DNA from: an uncultured Bacteroidia bacterium
Lineage (GTDB): Bacteria > Bacteroidota > Bacteroidia > JANWVE01
Length of the DNA stretch: 37,214 nt
Assembly: GCA_938028625.1 (NCBI GenBank)
Contig: CALIZB010000003.1
Location: forward strand, 76,103 to 113,316
Reading direction: 5' to 3'
A program made the translations under genes and the position numbers. Below are positions 24,268-31,868 of this stretch, in pieces. The notes beneath the pieces were generated by a model that was not told where the DNA came from, ran no database searches, and was given only the letters and a program-made list of their open reading frames with translations. Position 1 is the first letter of the stretch, and every line of letters begins with the position of its first letter.

Positions 24268-24275
24268 TAATTTTG
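24268..24275 (+). promoter_or_regulatory. -7 box TAATTTTG of the peroxiredoxin gene
   Basis: It lies 9 nt before the ATG at 24285. The apparent in-frame start at 24249 is upstream of this box. Confidence 0.62.
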
Positions 24276-24284
24276 CAAAATACT

Positions 24285-24899
24285 ATGCGGTATTTATATT
24301 ACTGTTATTTTGTTGTATGTTTGTTTTTTATGGCGAACGTGGCTTCTGCACAAAGCGAATATCCCACAGGATTAGAAACGGGGGGCATCGCTCCAGATTT
24401 TGAAGCTACGGATATTCATGGAAAAAAAATACATTTGTACGAACTCTTGAAAGAAAAACCTGTTATCTTGTTTTTTTTCAGAGGAGAGTACTGTACGGGC
24501 TGTCTTAAAAAAAGCAGTGAATTACAGGACTCCATAGAAAGTGCTTTTCTGCATACCCAGTCCTGCTACATGATAGGTATTTCACCTGAAAGCTCCGAAA
24601 ATATAAAAAAATACCATAAAACCCACCATTATCCTATTATTGCAGACATAAGCCATAAAATTATGGACGCATACAAAACTACCTACAAATTAGATGAAGC
24701 TACCAAACATGTCTTGGATTTATACGGCACCAAAGTAGGTAACCCTAACGCAGACGGGACCTACGACATGCCCATGCCCGCTACCTATCTTATAGGACAG
24801 GATAGGCATATTAAAGTAGTTTCTTTCAACAAAAACGAAAACATAACCTCAAAAATACAATACATCAAAACTATACTGAGTGCAGAAAACTCCAAATGA
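24285..24899 (+). CDS. Exported thioredoxin-fold/AhpC-TSA peroxiredoxin-like protein
   Basis: 204 residues from the ATG at 24285. A signal peptide (hydrophobic 7-20, ending VASAQ) sends it to the periplasm. The domain follows with GGIAPDFEATDIHGKKIHLYELL, the usual AhpC/TSA opening, then FFFRGEYCTGCLKKSSEL, where Cys70-T-G-Cys73 sits at the peroxidatic/thioredoxin position. Classical Prx has PxxxTxxC; the CxxC here fits thiol-disulfide exchange or a BCP-like peroxidase. Later YPIIADISHKIMDAY and MPMPATYLIGQD match the family. The C-terminal extension is short. The precise electron donor is unknown. Confidence 0.88.
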   Translation: MRYLYYCYFVVCLFFMANVASAQSEYPTGLETGGIAPDFEATDIHGKKIHLYELLKEKPVILFFFRGEYCTGCLKKSSELQDSIESAFLHTQSCYMIGISPESSENIKKYHKTHHYPIIADISHKIMDAYKTTYKLDEATKHVLDLYGTKVGNPNADGTYDMPMPATYLIGQDRHIKVVSFNKNENITSKIQYIKTILSAENSK

Positions 24900-24941
24900 C
24901 AGGTTTCTTATTTTTTTCTCAAAGCATATTTAAAATAATTC

Positions 24942-24949
24942 TATATTTG
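24942..24949 (+). promoter_or_regulatory. -7 box TATATTTG of the M1 peptidase gene
   Basis: It matches TAnnTTTG, 8 nt before the ATG at 24958. Confidence 0.65.
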
Positions 24950-24957
24950 CCCCCTCT

Positions 24958-27576
24958 ATGTCTTATAAGCACACATACATACGTTATTTTATTTTGTTTT
25001 TTGCGGTTACTGCTTTCAGTGCCTGCGGATTGTTTTCCAAAAAAGAAAAAACAAAGACTAAGGTTGTTAATTTGGATACTATTGATGTAGACGGCAATAA
25101 AACTGAAACAGGTAAGATAGACAAAGACAAAGAACCGCCACCTGCATGGTATCTGGGTGAATTTCCTTATCGCCCTACTAATACCAAGTACTTTGACCTT
25201 ATCCATACTAAATTAGAAATTAAACCTGATTTTACTACGGAAACTATGCCTGGTATAGCAACTATTACGCTTAAACCTCATTTTTATGACCAAAATATTT
25301 TAGTCCTTGATGCTAAATATATGAAAATAAACAGCATTAAAGCTAATGGTAAAAATCTTACTTTTACCTATGACAGTGTCAAAGTAAAAATCAATTTGGA
25401 TAAAACTTATACATCAGACGAACAATTAGTCGTTATTATAGATTATGTTTCTCAACCAAATAGAGTTCCTGCAAAAGGTAGTGCCGCTATTACTTCAGAT
25501 AAAGGTTTGTACTTTATCAATGCACAAGGTAAAGAACCTAATAAACCTACCCAACTCTGGACACAAGGTGAAACCGAAGCCGCATCTTGTTGGTTTCCTA
25601 CCATAGATAGCCCTAATCAACGCTCTGCACATGATATTTACCTCACCGTAGATAAAAAATTTACTACTTTATCAAATGGTTTGCTCATTGAACAAAAAGA
25701 AGAGGCTAATTGGCGTACAGACCATTGGCAACAAAAACTACCTATCGCACCATATTTATTTATGATTGCCGTGGGTGAATTTTATATCACCAAAGATAAA
25801 TGGCGAGATATAGAGGTCAATTATTATTTAGAAAAGGATTATCACCCTTACGCAAAAGCAATATTCGGTGAAACTCCCGAAATGATAGAGTTTTTCTCTA
25901 ACAGGCTGGGAGTACCTTATCCTTGGGATAAATATCATCAAATTGTAGTAAGAGATTATGTTTCAGGAGCAATGGAAAATGTAGGTGCAGTTATTCATGG
26001 AGAATTTGTACAAAAAGATGACCGCGCTTTATTAGATGACCATCCTTTTGATATTATTTCGCATGAATTATTCCACCATTGGTTCGGGGATTTAGTTACT
26101 TGCGAAAGTTGGTCAAATTTACCTTTGAACGAAAGTTTTGCTACTTACGGCGAGTATTTATGGAGAGAATACAAACATGGAAAAATGTCCGCAGATATGC
26201 ATTTGGAAAAACATTTAATGCAGTACTTACAGGAAGCCCAGAACAAAAGAGAACCGCTTATCCGCTATCATTATGGCTACCGCGAGGATATGTTTGATGG
26301 ACATTCTTACCAAAAAGGAGGATTAGTACTGCACATGCTACGTAATACTGTAGGAGATAAAGCCTTTTTCAAAGCACTTAATTTGTATCTTACCAAGAAC
26401 CGCTTAAGCAGTGCAGAAATCCATGACCTGCGTATGGCATTTGAGGAAGTTACAGGAGAAGACCTCAACTGGTTCTTTGACCAATGGTTTATGCAAAGAG
26501 GACACCCTGAAATTTCTATACAATACGGCTATGATGCTACAAAAAAAGTAGCTATGGTGCGGTTAAATCAAGTGCAAGATGAAAACTATTCTCCCAAAGC
26601 CTATCGCTTAAAAACTTTTGTAGATACGTATTTTGAAGAAGGAAAAGTAAAAAATCGTGTTCCTGTGGAAGTATTTACCCGGGATACCATTTTAGAAATT
26701 CCTTGCGAAAAAAAGCCTGAATACATCACTTTTGACCCCGAAAACACCCTGCTTATGAATATCCATGAGGATTACAAAAATGAAGATTATCGCTACATTC
26801 TCCGCCATGACCCTACGTTCAGAAATCGTTTGAACGCCCTCCGTCATTTAGATTTATCTGAATATGAAAATGCTGAACCTGAAATTTTTATGACTTTATC
26901 TGACACCACTTCTGATGAATTGCGCTATCAGGCTATACATGAGTATGCGTATGAAAAAAACAAAAAAACCTTCGTCTATAAAGGTAAAAACAAAGATAAC
27001 GTAATTGCCAAACTGAAAGAATTAGCCCTAAAAGATAAATCTGCCAAAGTAAGAAATGCCGCAGTAGAAGTGCTCTCTATGTATGCAGATAAAACCATGT
27101 TACCGTTTTTTGAAAGTTGTTTAGAAGACCGTTCTTATAGTGTATTTAGTAGTGCTTTGGAAGCCATTGTTAGTATAGACCACGAAAAAGGATATAGTAT
27201 TGCCAACAAATATCGTAATGAAAAAAGTGCGGATATTACTATTGCTGTGGCTAATGCTGTGGCAGAAAACGGAAACCCTTCTGACTTTGATTGGATGGAT
27301 ACACAAACCCGCAGACTTACCACTATGGGTGATGAAAACTGCTATGCCATGAGTGAAGCCTATGCTAATTATTTGGATAAAATCAAAATAGAAAATAAAA
27401 CCAAAGCCATAGAAACCTTGAAATATATCATTGATACTAAAAAGACATGGTGGTCAAAAATTGCCGCAGTCAGCGCTTTGACAAAATTCAAAAAAGAACC
27501 AGGGGTACAGGATTATATCAACGAACTGAAAAAAACAGAAACTAATTTTTATATTCAGATGATTTTAGCCCAATAA
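24958..27576 (+). CDS. M1-family aminopeptidase, lipoprotein, with HEAT-like C-terminus
   Basis: 872 residues. A lipoprotein signal ends TAFSAC (Cys23). The M1 beta-sandwich domain runs from about 70, with WTQGETEAASCWFPTIDSPNQR. The catalytic domain has the substrate motif GAMEN (337-341), the zinc motif HELFH (His369, Glu370, His373) with the third ligand Glu392 in NESFATYGEY exactly 18 residues on, and a transition-state Tyr451 in HSYQKGG. From about 600 the chain becomes a series of helical pairs (EIFMTLSDTTSDELRYQAIHEY, AKLKELALKDKSAKVRNAAVEV, DRSYSVFSSALEAIVSID) like HEAT repeats. It removes N-terminal residues from peptides; the lipid anchor places it in the periplasm or on the outer membrane. 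Confidence 0.95.
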   Translation: MSYKHTYIRYFILFFAVTAFSACGLFSKKEKTKTKVVNLDTIDVDGNKTETGKIDKDKEPPPAWYLGEFPYRPTNTKYFDLIHTKLEIKPDFTTETMPGIATITLKPHFYDQNILVLDAKYMKINSIKANGKNLTFTYDSVKVKINLDKTYTSDEQLVVIIDYVSQPNRVPAKGSAAITSDKGLYFINAQGKEPNKPTQLWTQGETEAASCWFPTIDSPNQRSAHDIYLTVDKKFTTLSNGLLIEQKEEANWRTDHWQQKLPIAPYLFMIAVGEFYITKDKWRDIEVNYYLEKDYHPYAKAIFGETPEMIEFFSNRLGVPYPWDKYHQIVVRDYVSGAMENVGAVIHGEFVQKDDRALLDDHPFDIISHELFHHWFGDLVTCESWSNLPLNESFATYGEYLWREYKHGKMSADMHLEKHLMQYLQEAQNKREPLIRYHYGYREDMFDGHSYQKGGLVLHMLRNTVGDKAFFKALNLYLTKNRLSSAEIHDLRMAFEEVTGEDLNWFFDQWFMQRGHPEISIQYGYDATKKVAMVRLNQVQDENYSPKAYRLKTFVDTYFEEGKVKNRVPVEVFTRDTILEIPCEKKPEYITFDPENTLLMNIHEDYKNEDYRYILRHDPTFRNRLNALRHLDLSEYENAEPEIFMTLSDTTSDELRYQAIHEYAYEKNKKTFVYKGKNKDNVIAKLKELALKDKSAKVRNAAVEVLSMYADKTMLPFFESCLEDRSYSVFSSALEAIVSIDHEKGYSIANKYRNEKSADITIAVANAVAENGNPSDFDWMDTQTRRLTTMGDENCYAMSEAYANYLDKIKIENKTKAIETLKYIIDTKKTWWSKIAAVSALTKFKKEPGVQDYINELKKTETNFYIQMILAQ

Positions 27577-27600
27577 AAAACAGAATTTCTCATAAACCAA

Positions 27601-27626
27601 AAAAGCTGTCATTTCTGACAGCTTTT
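27601..27626. terminator. Bidirectional terminator hairpin
   Basis: AAAAGCTGTCA (27601-27611) pairs perfectly with TGACAGCTTTT (27616-27626) around a 4-nt loop, with an A-run before and Ts after. It serves both the M1 gene (plus) and the convergent SlyD-like gene (minus). Confidence 0.88.
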
Positions 27627-27650
27627 TGAATTTAACATGAAACACACGTT

Positions 27651-28148
27651 TTAATGGTCATATCCATGTGGTCCATGTACATGACCATGTTCTAACTCTT
27701 CTTTTGTAGCAGGTCTTATTTCTACAATCTGACCTTTGAAATGAAGGGTAACTCCTGCCAGCGGGTGATTAAAGTCCATAGTAACTGTGTCATCAGTAAG
27801 GTCTACAATTTCGCCATAGCGCTCATTGCCTTCGCTGTCCATCATAGGAAGCACTGCACCCACGGCCAGTTCTAAGGCTACACCGTCAATCATAAATATA
27901 TTTTTAGGCAGTTCTACCACATCTTCTATATAATAGTCTCCGTATCCGTCCTGAGGGGGAAGCACAAAGTCAAACTGATCTCCTGTGTTTAAGTTTGCTA
28001 TTTTCTCTTCAAATTTTTGCAATAAAGCACCAATACCATAAATAAAGTACAGGGGGTCATCTGAAGTAGCTTCGTCAATAATTTCATTTTCTTCTTCAGG
28101 AGAGGTAAGGGTGTAAGTCAAGCCTACCACGTGATTTTTTGTTATCAT
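27651..28148 (-). CDS. slyD: SlyD-like FKBP peptidyl-prolyl isomerase
   Basis: 165 residues. It is organised as in SlyD: an FKBP half (VVGLTYTLTSPEEENEI, DPLYFIYGIGALLQKFEEKI, NLNTGDQFDFVLPPQDGYG), then the inserted IF domain (about 75-125, VALELAVGAVLPMMDSEGN), then return to FKBP with VTMDFNHPLAGVTLHFKGQIVEI. The last residues are His-rich (HGHVHGPHGYDH), a shortened form of the metal-binding tail of E. coli SlyD. It catalyses proline isomerisation and acts as a chaperone in the cytoplasm. A promoter box stands 27 nt before the ATG at 28148. Confidence 0.95.
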   Translation of the reverse strand: MITKNHVVGLTYTLTSPEEENEIIDEATSDDPLYFIYGIGALLQKFEEKIANLNTGDQFDFVLPPQDGYGDYYIEDVVELPKNIFMIDGVALELAVGAVLPMMDSEGNERYGEIVDLTDDTVTMDFNHPLAGVTLHFKGQIVEIRPATKEELEHGHVHGPHGYDH

Positions 28149-28175
28149 AATTCAATACATTGATACAACAAGTTG

Positions 28176-28183
28176 CAAAAGTA
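28176..28183 (-). promoter_or_regulatory. -7 box TACTTTTG of the SlyD-like gene
   Basis: It matches TAnnTTTG on the minus strand, 27 nt before the ATG at 28148. Confidence 0.6.
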
Positions 28184-28211
28184 GTTTTTTTTATGACATA
28201 ATGTAACAGGC

Positions 28212-28278
28212 TTGACAAATTTTCTTGACAGTATGCCATTGTGTCGTTAATGAAACGTTAATAAATGATTACATTAAT
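28212..28278 (+). promoter_or_regulatory. Short direct repeats upstream of the small helical protein
   Basis: TTGACA occurs twice at 13-nt spacing (28212-28217, 28225-28230). CGTTAAT occurs twice at 11-nt spacing (28245-28251, 28256-28262), and a related CATTAAT follows at 28272-28278. The 11-nt period would place sites on one face of the helix and is a plausible regulator-binding array. Confidence 0.4.
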
Positions 28279-28377
28279 GATTATTTGGCAGAACAAATTT
28301 TTTTTTCTCTCAAAACAATAACACAAAATGTATTTTTAATAAATTGATTTTAAGTGCCTTATAAGTTATTTTTAATA

Positions 28378-28402
28378 GTTTTTCCGTATAATACGGTAAA
28401 AC
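28378..28402. promoter_or_regulatory. Palindrome around CCGTAT-A-ATACGG, candidate operator
   Basis: CCGTAT (28384-28389) and ATACGG (28391-28396) form a perfect inverted repeat about one base. It extends to 12-base arms (28378-28389 / 28391-28402) with one mismatch. The centre contains TATAAT. It ends 65 nt before the ATG at 28468. Confidence 0.5.
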
Positions 28403-28404
28403 TG

Positions 28405-28431
28405 TGGCATACTCTGGCATGCTATATGCCA
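28405..28431 (+). promoter_or_regulatory. Repeated TGGCAT with a hairpin in the 5' region
   Basis: TGGCAT occurs at 28405-28410 and 28415-28420, and ATGCCA follows at 28426-28431, so either copy can pair with the last element. The alternative pairings could act in the mRNA leader or as protein sites. With the other elements this fills most of the 319-nt gap 28149-28467, in which no further gene is seen. Confidence 0.4.
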
Positions 28432-28467
28432 AACAGCAGGCAACAAACAATATAATATATCACATAT

Positions 28468-28818
28468 ATGAAAACAGCAAAATTCGCTACCCCTATCGCC
28501 GTAGCTACTGAGTACCTAAACAATGCCAACAAACAATTCAACGAATTGGCTAAAGGAGAAAAAAATCTTTTCGACTTCAAAGAGTTCATGACCGCTTACA
28601 AAGTTGAAGCACAAGTTCCTACTTTCGCAGAAATCACAGAACCCGCTAACTATCCTACTTATGAGCAGGTTATGAATGAAGTAAATCAGTTCAACCAAGT
28701 TTTGGTAGACACTGTTCAGAACTACAATCAGTACCTATTAAAACAAAACACTCAGTTTGTAGAAAACTTGAAAAACATGAAAAACCCTTTCGCTGAGGCT
28801 TTCAAAACTCAGAACTAA
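28468..28818 (+). CDS. Small abundant helical protein, phasin-like guess
   Basis: 116 residues without signal peptide or cysteine. It is almost entirely helical, with a central Pro-rich break (VPTFAEITEPANYPTYE) and a long amphipathic second half (NEVNQFNQVLVDTVQNYNQYL, QNTQFVENLKNMKNPFAEAF). Phasins have this size and helix pattern, but no signature confirms it. Codon choice differs from neighbours: nine of ten Phe codons are TTC and about two thirds of Asn codons are AAC, where neighbouring genes prefer TTT and AAT, a sign of high expression. It has its own terminator and an unusually long repeat-containing upstream region without a TAnnTTTG box. Confidence 0.8.
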   Translation: MKTAKFATPIAVATEYLNNANKQFNELAKGEKNLFDFKEFMTAYKVEAQVPTFAEITEPANYPTYEQVMNEVNQFNQVLVDTVQNYNQYLLKQNTQFVENLKNMKNPFAEAFKTQN

Positions 28819-28844
28819 CTTTTTCAACATCCTTGATTACGTTC

Positions 28845-28871
28845 GGTGGCACTTTCAGTGTCACCTTTTTT
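28845..28871 (+). terminator. Rho-independent terminator of the small helical protein gene
   Basis: GGTGGCAC (28845-28852) pairs with GTGTCACC (28858-28865), one G-U pair, loop TTTCA, then TTTTTT. Confidence 0.85.
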
Positions 28872-28949
28872 ATTCTAACCTCTTTTTATCTGCTACCTGT
28901 TCAAAAAATTTTCTTGTTTTTTTGCATATTTAGATTAGATTTTATTCTG

Positions 28950-28957
28950 TAATTTTG
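28950..28957 (+). promoter_or_regulatory. -7 box TAATTTTG of mreB
   Basis: It lies 13 nt before the ATG at 28971; a TTTG at 28921-28924 is a possible upstream element. Confidence 0.6.
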
Positions 28958-28970
28958 AAGCCGATTAGTT

Positions 28971-29996
28971 ATGGGATTATTTAATTTCTTCACCAGTGAT
29001 ATAGCCATAGATTTAGGCACAGCAAATACTCTTATTATTCACAAGGACGAGGTCGTAGTAGATGAACCTTCTATTGTAGCTTTTGATAGAATACAAAATA
29101 AAGTTATTGCCGTAGGAAGAGAGGCACAACAGATGTATGAAAAAACACCTGATAATATCCGCACTGTAAGACCGCTTAAAGACGGCGTAATTGCAGATTT
29201 TACCGCGGCAGAACACATGATTCGCGGTATGATAAAAATGATATACAAAAACAAAAAACCTGTATTCAGCCCCAACTACCGTATGGTTATCTGTATTCCT
29301 AGCGGTATTACAGAGGTAGAAAAAAGAGCAGTAAAAGACTCTGCTGAGCATGCAGGCGCAAAAGAAGTATATCTTATTCATGAACCTATGGCAGCCGCTG
29401 TGGGCATTGGTATTGATGTAGAAAAACCGCAGGGCAATATGGTAGTGGATATTGGCGGAGGTACAACAGAGATTGCGGTTATTGCACTCTCAGGTATTGT
29501 CACAGACCAGTCTATCCGTATAGCTGGTGATGACCTTAATGCCGATATTCAAGAATATATGCGCCGTTCTCATAATTTGTTTATCGGAGAGCGTACCGCA
29601 GAACGTATAAAAATTCAGGTAGGTTCTGCCATTGACGAGTTAGATAATCCCCCACCGGATATGGAAGTAGTGGGCAGAGATTTGCAAATGGGTATTCCTA
29701 AACCTGTAAAAATTTCTTACAAGGAAATTGCGCATGCTTTACATGACACAGTTTGTAAAATTGAAGATGCTGTAATGCGTGCTTTGGAAGCTACTCCTCC
29801 CGAACTCTGCGGCGATATTTATGAATATGGTATTTATCTTACAGGTGGGGGCGCACTATTACGTGGTTTAGACAAACGTATTAGTAATAAAACCAAACTT
29901 AAAGTACATGTAGCTGACGACCCGCTTCGTGCCGTAGTAAGAGGTACAGGCATTGCTATCAAAAATCTTAATCACTTTAAGTTCTTGATGACTTAA
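28971..29996 (+). CDS. mreB: Rod shape-determining protein MreB
   Basis: 341 residues, the normal MreB length. It is a bacterial actin that forms membrane-bound filaments and directs lateral cell-wall synthesis. It has the N-terminal amphipathic anchor MGLFNFF, phosphate-1 motif IAIDLGTANTLI, the connect-1 stretch HEPMAAAVGIGI, phosphate-2 VVDIGGGTTEIAVIA and the adenosine motif LTGGGALLRGLDKRI. The remaining blocks (VRPLKDGVIADF, CIPSGITEVEKRAVKD) are typical. Usually mreC and mreD follow; here a gene on the other strand begins 6 nt beyond the stop, so mreB is a single-gene unit. Confidence 0.98.
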   Translation: MGLFNFFTSDIAIDLGTANTLIIHKDEVVVDEPSIVAFDRIQNKVIAVGREAQQMYEKTPDNIRTVRPLKDGVIADFTAAEHMIRGMIKMIYKNKKPVFSPNYRMVICIPSGITEVEKRAVKDSAEHAGAKEVYLIHEPMAAAVGIGIDVEKPQGNMVVDIGGGTTEIAVIALSGIVTDQSIRIAGDDLNADIQEYMRRSHNLFIGERTAERIKIQVGSAIDELDNPPPDMEVVGRDLQMGIPKPVKISYKEIAHALHDTVCKIEDAVMRALEATPPELCGDIYEYGIYLTGGGALLRGLDKRISNKTKLKVHVADDPLRAVVRGTGIAIKNLNHFKFLMT

Positions 29997-30002
29997 TTTT
30001 AG

Positions 30003-30740
30003 TTACAATCTAAACTTTACGCCCGTGTGAATACTCAAAAAATAGATATTGAATAAACGTCTTGCGGCAGAGGTATTCGCTACCTCCTCCGAAGAAACTT
30101 CGGTTTCATTTACAGTTATATCTCGGATAATATATCCATTACTGCACCCTATATCTATCATAAATTTATCGTTTATTCTGAATTGGTAGCCCACCCCTAC
30201 ATTAAAGCCCCATACAGATGAAGCAAATATTCTTTGCCCGTTTTTGTATGTTTTTCCAAGTGGCATAGTATTTTGGGAAAGGTCGGGTAAATTGTAAGCT
30301 ATAATACCCGCATAGGGCGACTCATAAGTGCCTTTATACCATATATGAGAACATTCAAATTGTAAGTATCCTCCGTAAGGTGCGTTACCTTCATTTTTTC
30401 TTTCTAAACAAAATACTCTACCCCCAAAAGCTAACTCTAATCCCTCTAAACGTGCTGTAGCTTCATATGCTTCATAGGCATTGTTTCTATATCTGAACGT
30501 ATTTTCCAAAAAATAACTTGTATTAAGATATTGGGTACGCAAGGTAAGTAGTCCTTGGTCTGTGGCAACATATCCCGTTTCCAGCATATAACGCATATTT
30601 ATTCCTACGCTTTTAGGTACTTTATTCGTATTCACTACGGGTATAAAGTTTAACCCCAGCCCTACCACAAAAGGAGATTGTGCAAAGCCCGATAATGCCA
30701 ATACCAAACAGAAAAACAAAATAATCCATTTCTTTTGCAT
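30003..30740 (-). CDS. Predicted outer-membrane beta-barrel protein
   Basis: 245 residues from the ATG at 30740; the TTG at 30746 is the promoter's own. The signal peptide has a hydrophobic core at 6-18 and ends SGFAQ. The mature part alternates aromatic and polar residues in strands: FVVGLGLNFIPVV, VGINMRYMLETGYVA, TLRTQYLNTSYFLE, LELAFGGRVF, YGGYLQFECSHIWYKG, WGFNVGVGYQFRI, and a closing FLSIHTGVKFRL that ends in Arg-Leu after an aromatic, near the usual barrel end signal. I cannot name a family. It is convergent with mreB and divergent from the DHH phosphoesterase. Confidence 0.8.
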   Translation of the reverse strand: MQKKWIILFFCLVLALSGFAQSPFVVGLGLNFIPVVNTNKVPKSVGINMRYMLETGYVATDQGLLTLRTQYLNTSYFLENTFRYRNNAYEAYEATARLEGLELAFGGRVFCLERKNEGNAPYGGYLQFECSHIWYKGTYESPYAGIIAYNLPDLSQNTMPLGKTYKNGQRIFASSVWGFNVGVGYQFRINDKFMIDIGCSNGYIIRDITVNETEVSSEEVANTSAARRLFNIYFLSIHTGVKFRL

Positions 30741-30743
30741 GTA

Positions 30744-30751
30744 CAAAAATA
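30744..30751 (-). promoter_or_regulatory. -7 box TATTTTTG of the barrel-protein gene
   Basis: It lies 3 nt before the ATG at 30740 on the minus strand. Confidence 0.68.
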
Positions 30752-30762
30752 CATATTTTATC

Positions 30763-30770
30763 TACTTTTG
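30763..30770 (+). promoter_or_regulatory. -7 box TACTTTTG of the DHH phosphoesterase gene
   Basis: It lies 33 nt before the ATG at 30804, 11 nt from the divergent box at 30744-30751. Confidence 0.6.
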
Positions 30771-30803
30771 CATTTAATTTTTCAGAAAAAACGTTATTCA
30801 ATT

Positions 30804-31847
30804 ATGTTATCTTCCATTGGCATCAATAATATTCATAAAATTGCTCGTAAACTAAAAGAAAACCCTTGCAACATTGTTATTACTACGCATCATAAACCTG
30901 ACGGAGATGCTATGGGTAGTTCGCTTGGGTTGTATCATTTTCTAAAAAAATATCATCATCATATTACAGTCATGCCCCCTAATGACGGGGGTAAATACCT
31001 TCATTTTCTGCCCGCACATGACGAAGTAATATTTTTTGAAGATAATCCCGAGCAAGGTAAAAATTTATTGGAACAAGCAGATATTATTTTCTCCTTAGAT
31101 TACAGCCAACTTTCACGTGTAAACGAAATGGGTGATATTATCAGAACCTGTAAAGCTACCAAAATCATGATTGACCACCACATTGACCCACAACCTTTCA
31201 GCGATTATCAACTATGGGATGAACATGCCGCTTCCACCTGCGAATTAGTCTATCATTTTATAGAAACCCTTGAAGATACCGACAAAATAGATGCTACTGT
31301 GGCTACCTGTCTATATACAGGAATTGTAACCGATACGGGTTCTTTTCGCTTTCCCGCTACTACACCGCACCTCCACAGAATTGTAGCTAAACTCATGGAA
31401 ACAGGAATGAAACATCATGTTGTGCAAGAGATGCTTTTTAATAATTCTTCATTTAACCGCTTACAGTTTTTAGGATATTGCCTATCTAATAAACTCAAAA
31501 TAATACCTGAGTATAGAACCGCATATATTGTAGTTACGCGTGAAGAATTAGAACAGTTTAACATACAAACAGGTGAAACCGAAGGTTTAGTAAACTATGC
31601 GTTAAGTGTTGAGGGAGTGATATTTGCCGCTCTCATTATAGATAGAACGGTAAAGGTAAAGTTAAGTTTTCGTTCCATAGGCGATTTTCCTGCTAATGAA
31701 TTTGCAGGTAAATTTTTCAGAGGGGGAGGACATTTTAACGCCGCAGGCGGTGAAAGTGAAGACAGTATTGAAATTACAGAAAAACGTTTTCTTAATGCTT
31801 TGCATGAATATGCACACATTTTATGTCCTCCGGGTAAAAATATTTAG
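30804..31847 (+). CDS. DHH-family phosphoesterase, NrnA-like
   Basis: 347 residues from the ATG at 30804; the upstream extension to 30735 crosses two promoters. Motifs of the DHH/DHHA1 family are complete: HHKPDGDAMGSS (29-40), SLDYSQLSRV near 98, the signature DHH (124-126) in MIDHHIDPQPF, TGIVTDTGSFRF, and the C-terminal DHHA1 substrate motif GGGHFNAAGG. The arrangement matches NrnA-type enzymes, which degrade short oligoribonucleotides and 3'-phosphoadenosine 5'-phosphate; some relatives cleave cyclic di-AMP products. Which substrate dominates cannot be told from sequence. Confidence 0.93.
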   Translation: MLSSIGINNIHKIARKLKENPCNIVITTHHKPDGDAMGSSLGLYHFLKKYHHHITVMPPNDGGKYLHFLPAHDEVIFFEDNPEQGKNLLEQADIIFSLDYSQLSRVNEMGDIIRTCKATKIMIDHHIDPQPFSDYQLWDEHAASTCELVYHFIETLEDTDKIDATVATCLYTGIVTDTGSFRFPATTPHLHRIVAKLMETGMKHHVVQEMLFNNSSFNRLQFLGYCLSNKLKIIPEYRTAYIVVTREELEQFNIQTGETEGLVNYALSVEGVIFAALIIDRTVKVKLSFRSIGDFPANEFAGKFFRGGGHFNAAGGESEDSIEITEKRFLNALHEYAHILCPPGKNI

Positions 31848-31868
31848 CTGCCGAATACTTTTTATTCC

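Noticed and set aside
28212-28230. TTGACA as a classical -35 promoter
   Set aside because: No TATAAT at suitable distance, and Bacteroidota housekeeping promoters use other elements; it is kept only as a direct repeat.
29013-29381. Minus-strand frames opposite mreB
   Set aside because: They are shadows; mreB motifs are continuous on the plus strand.
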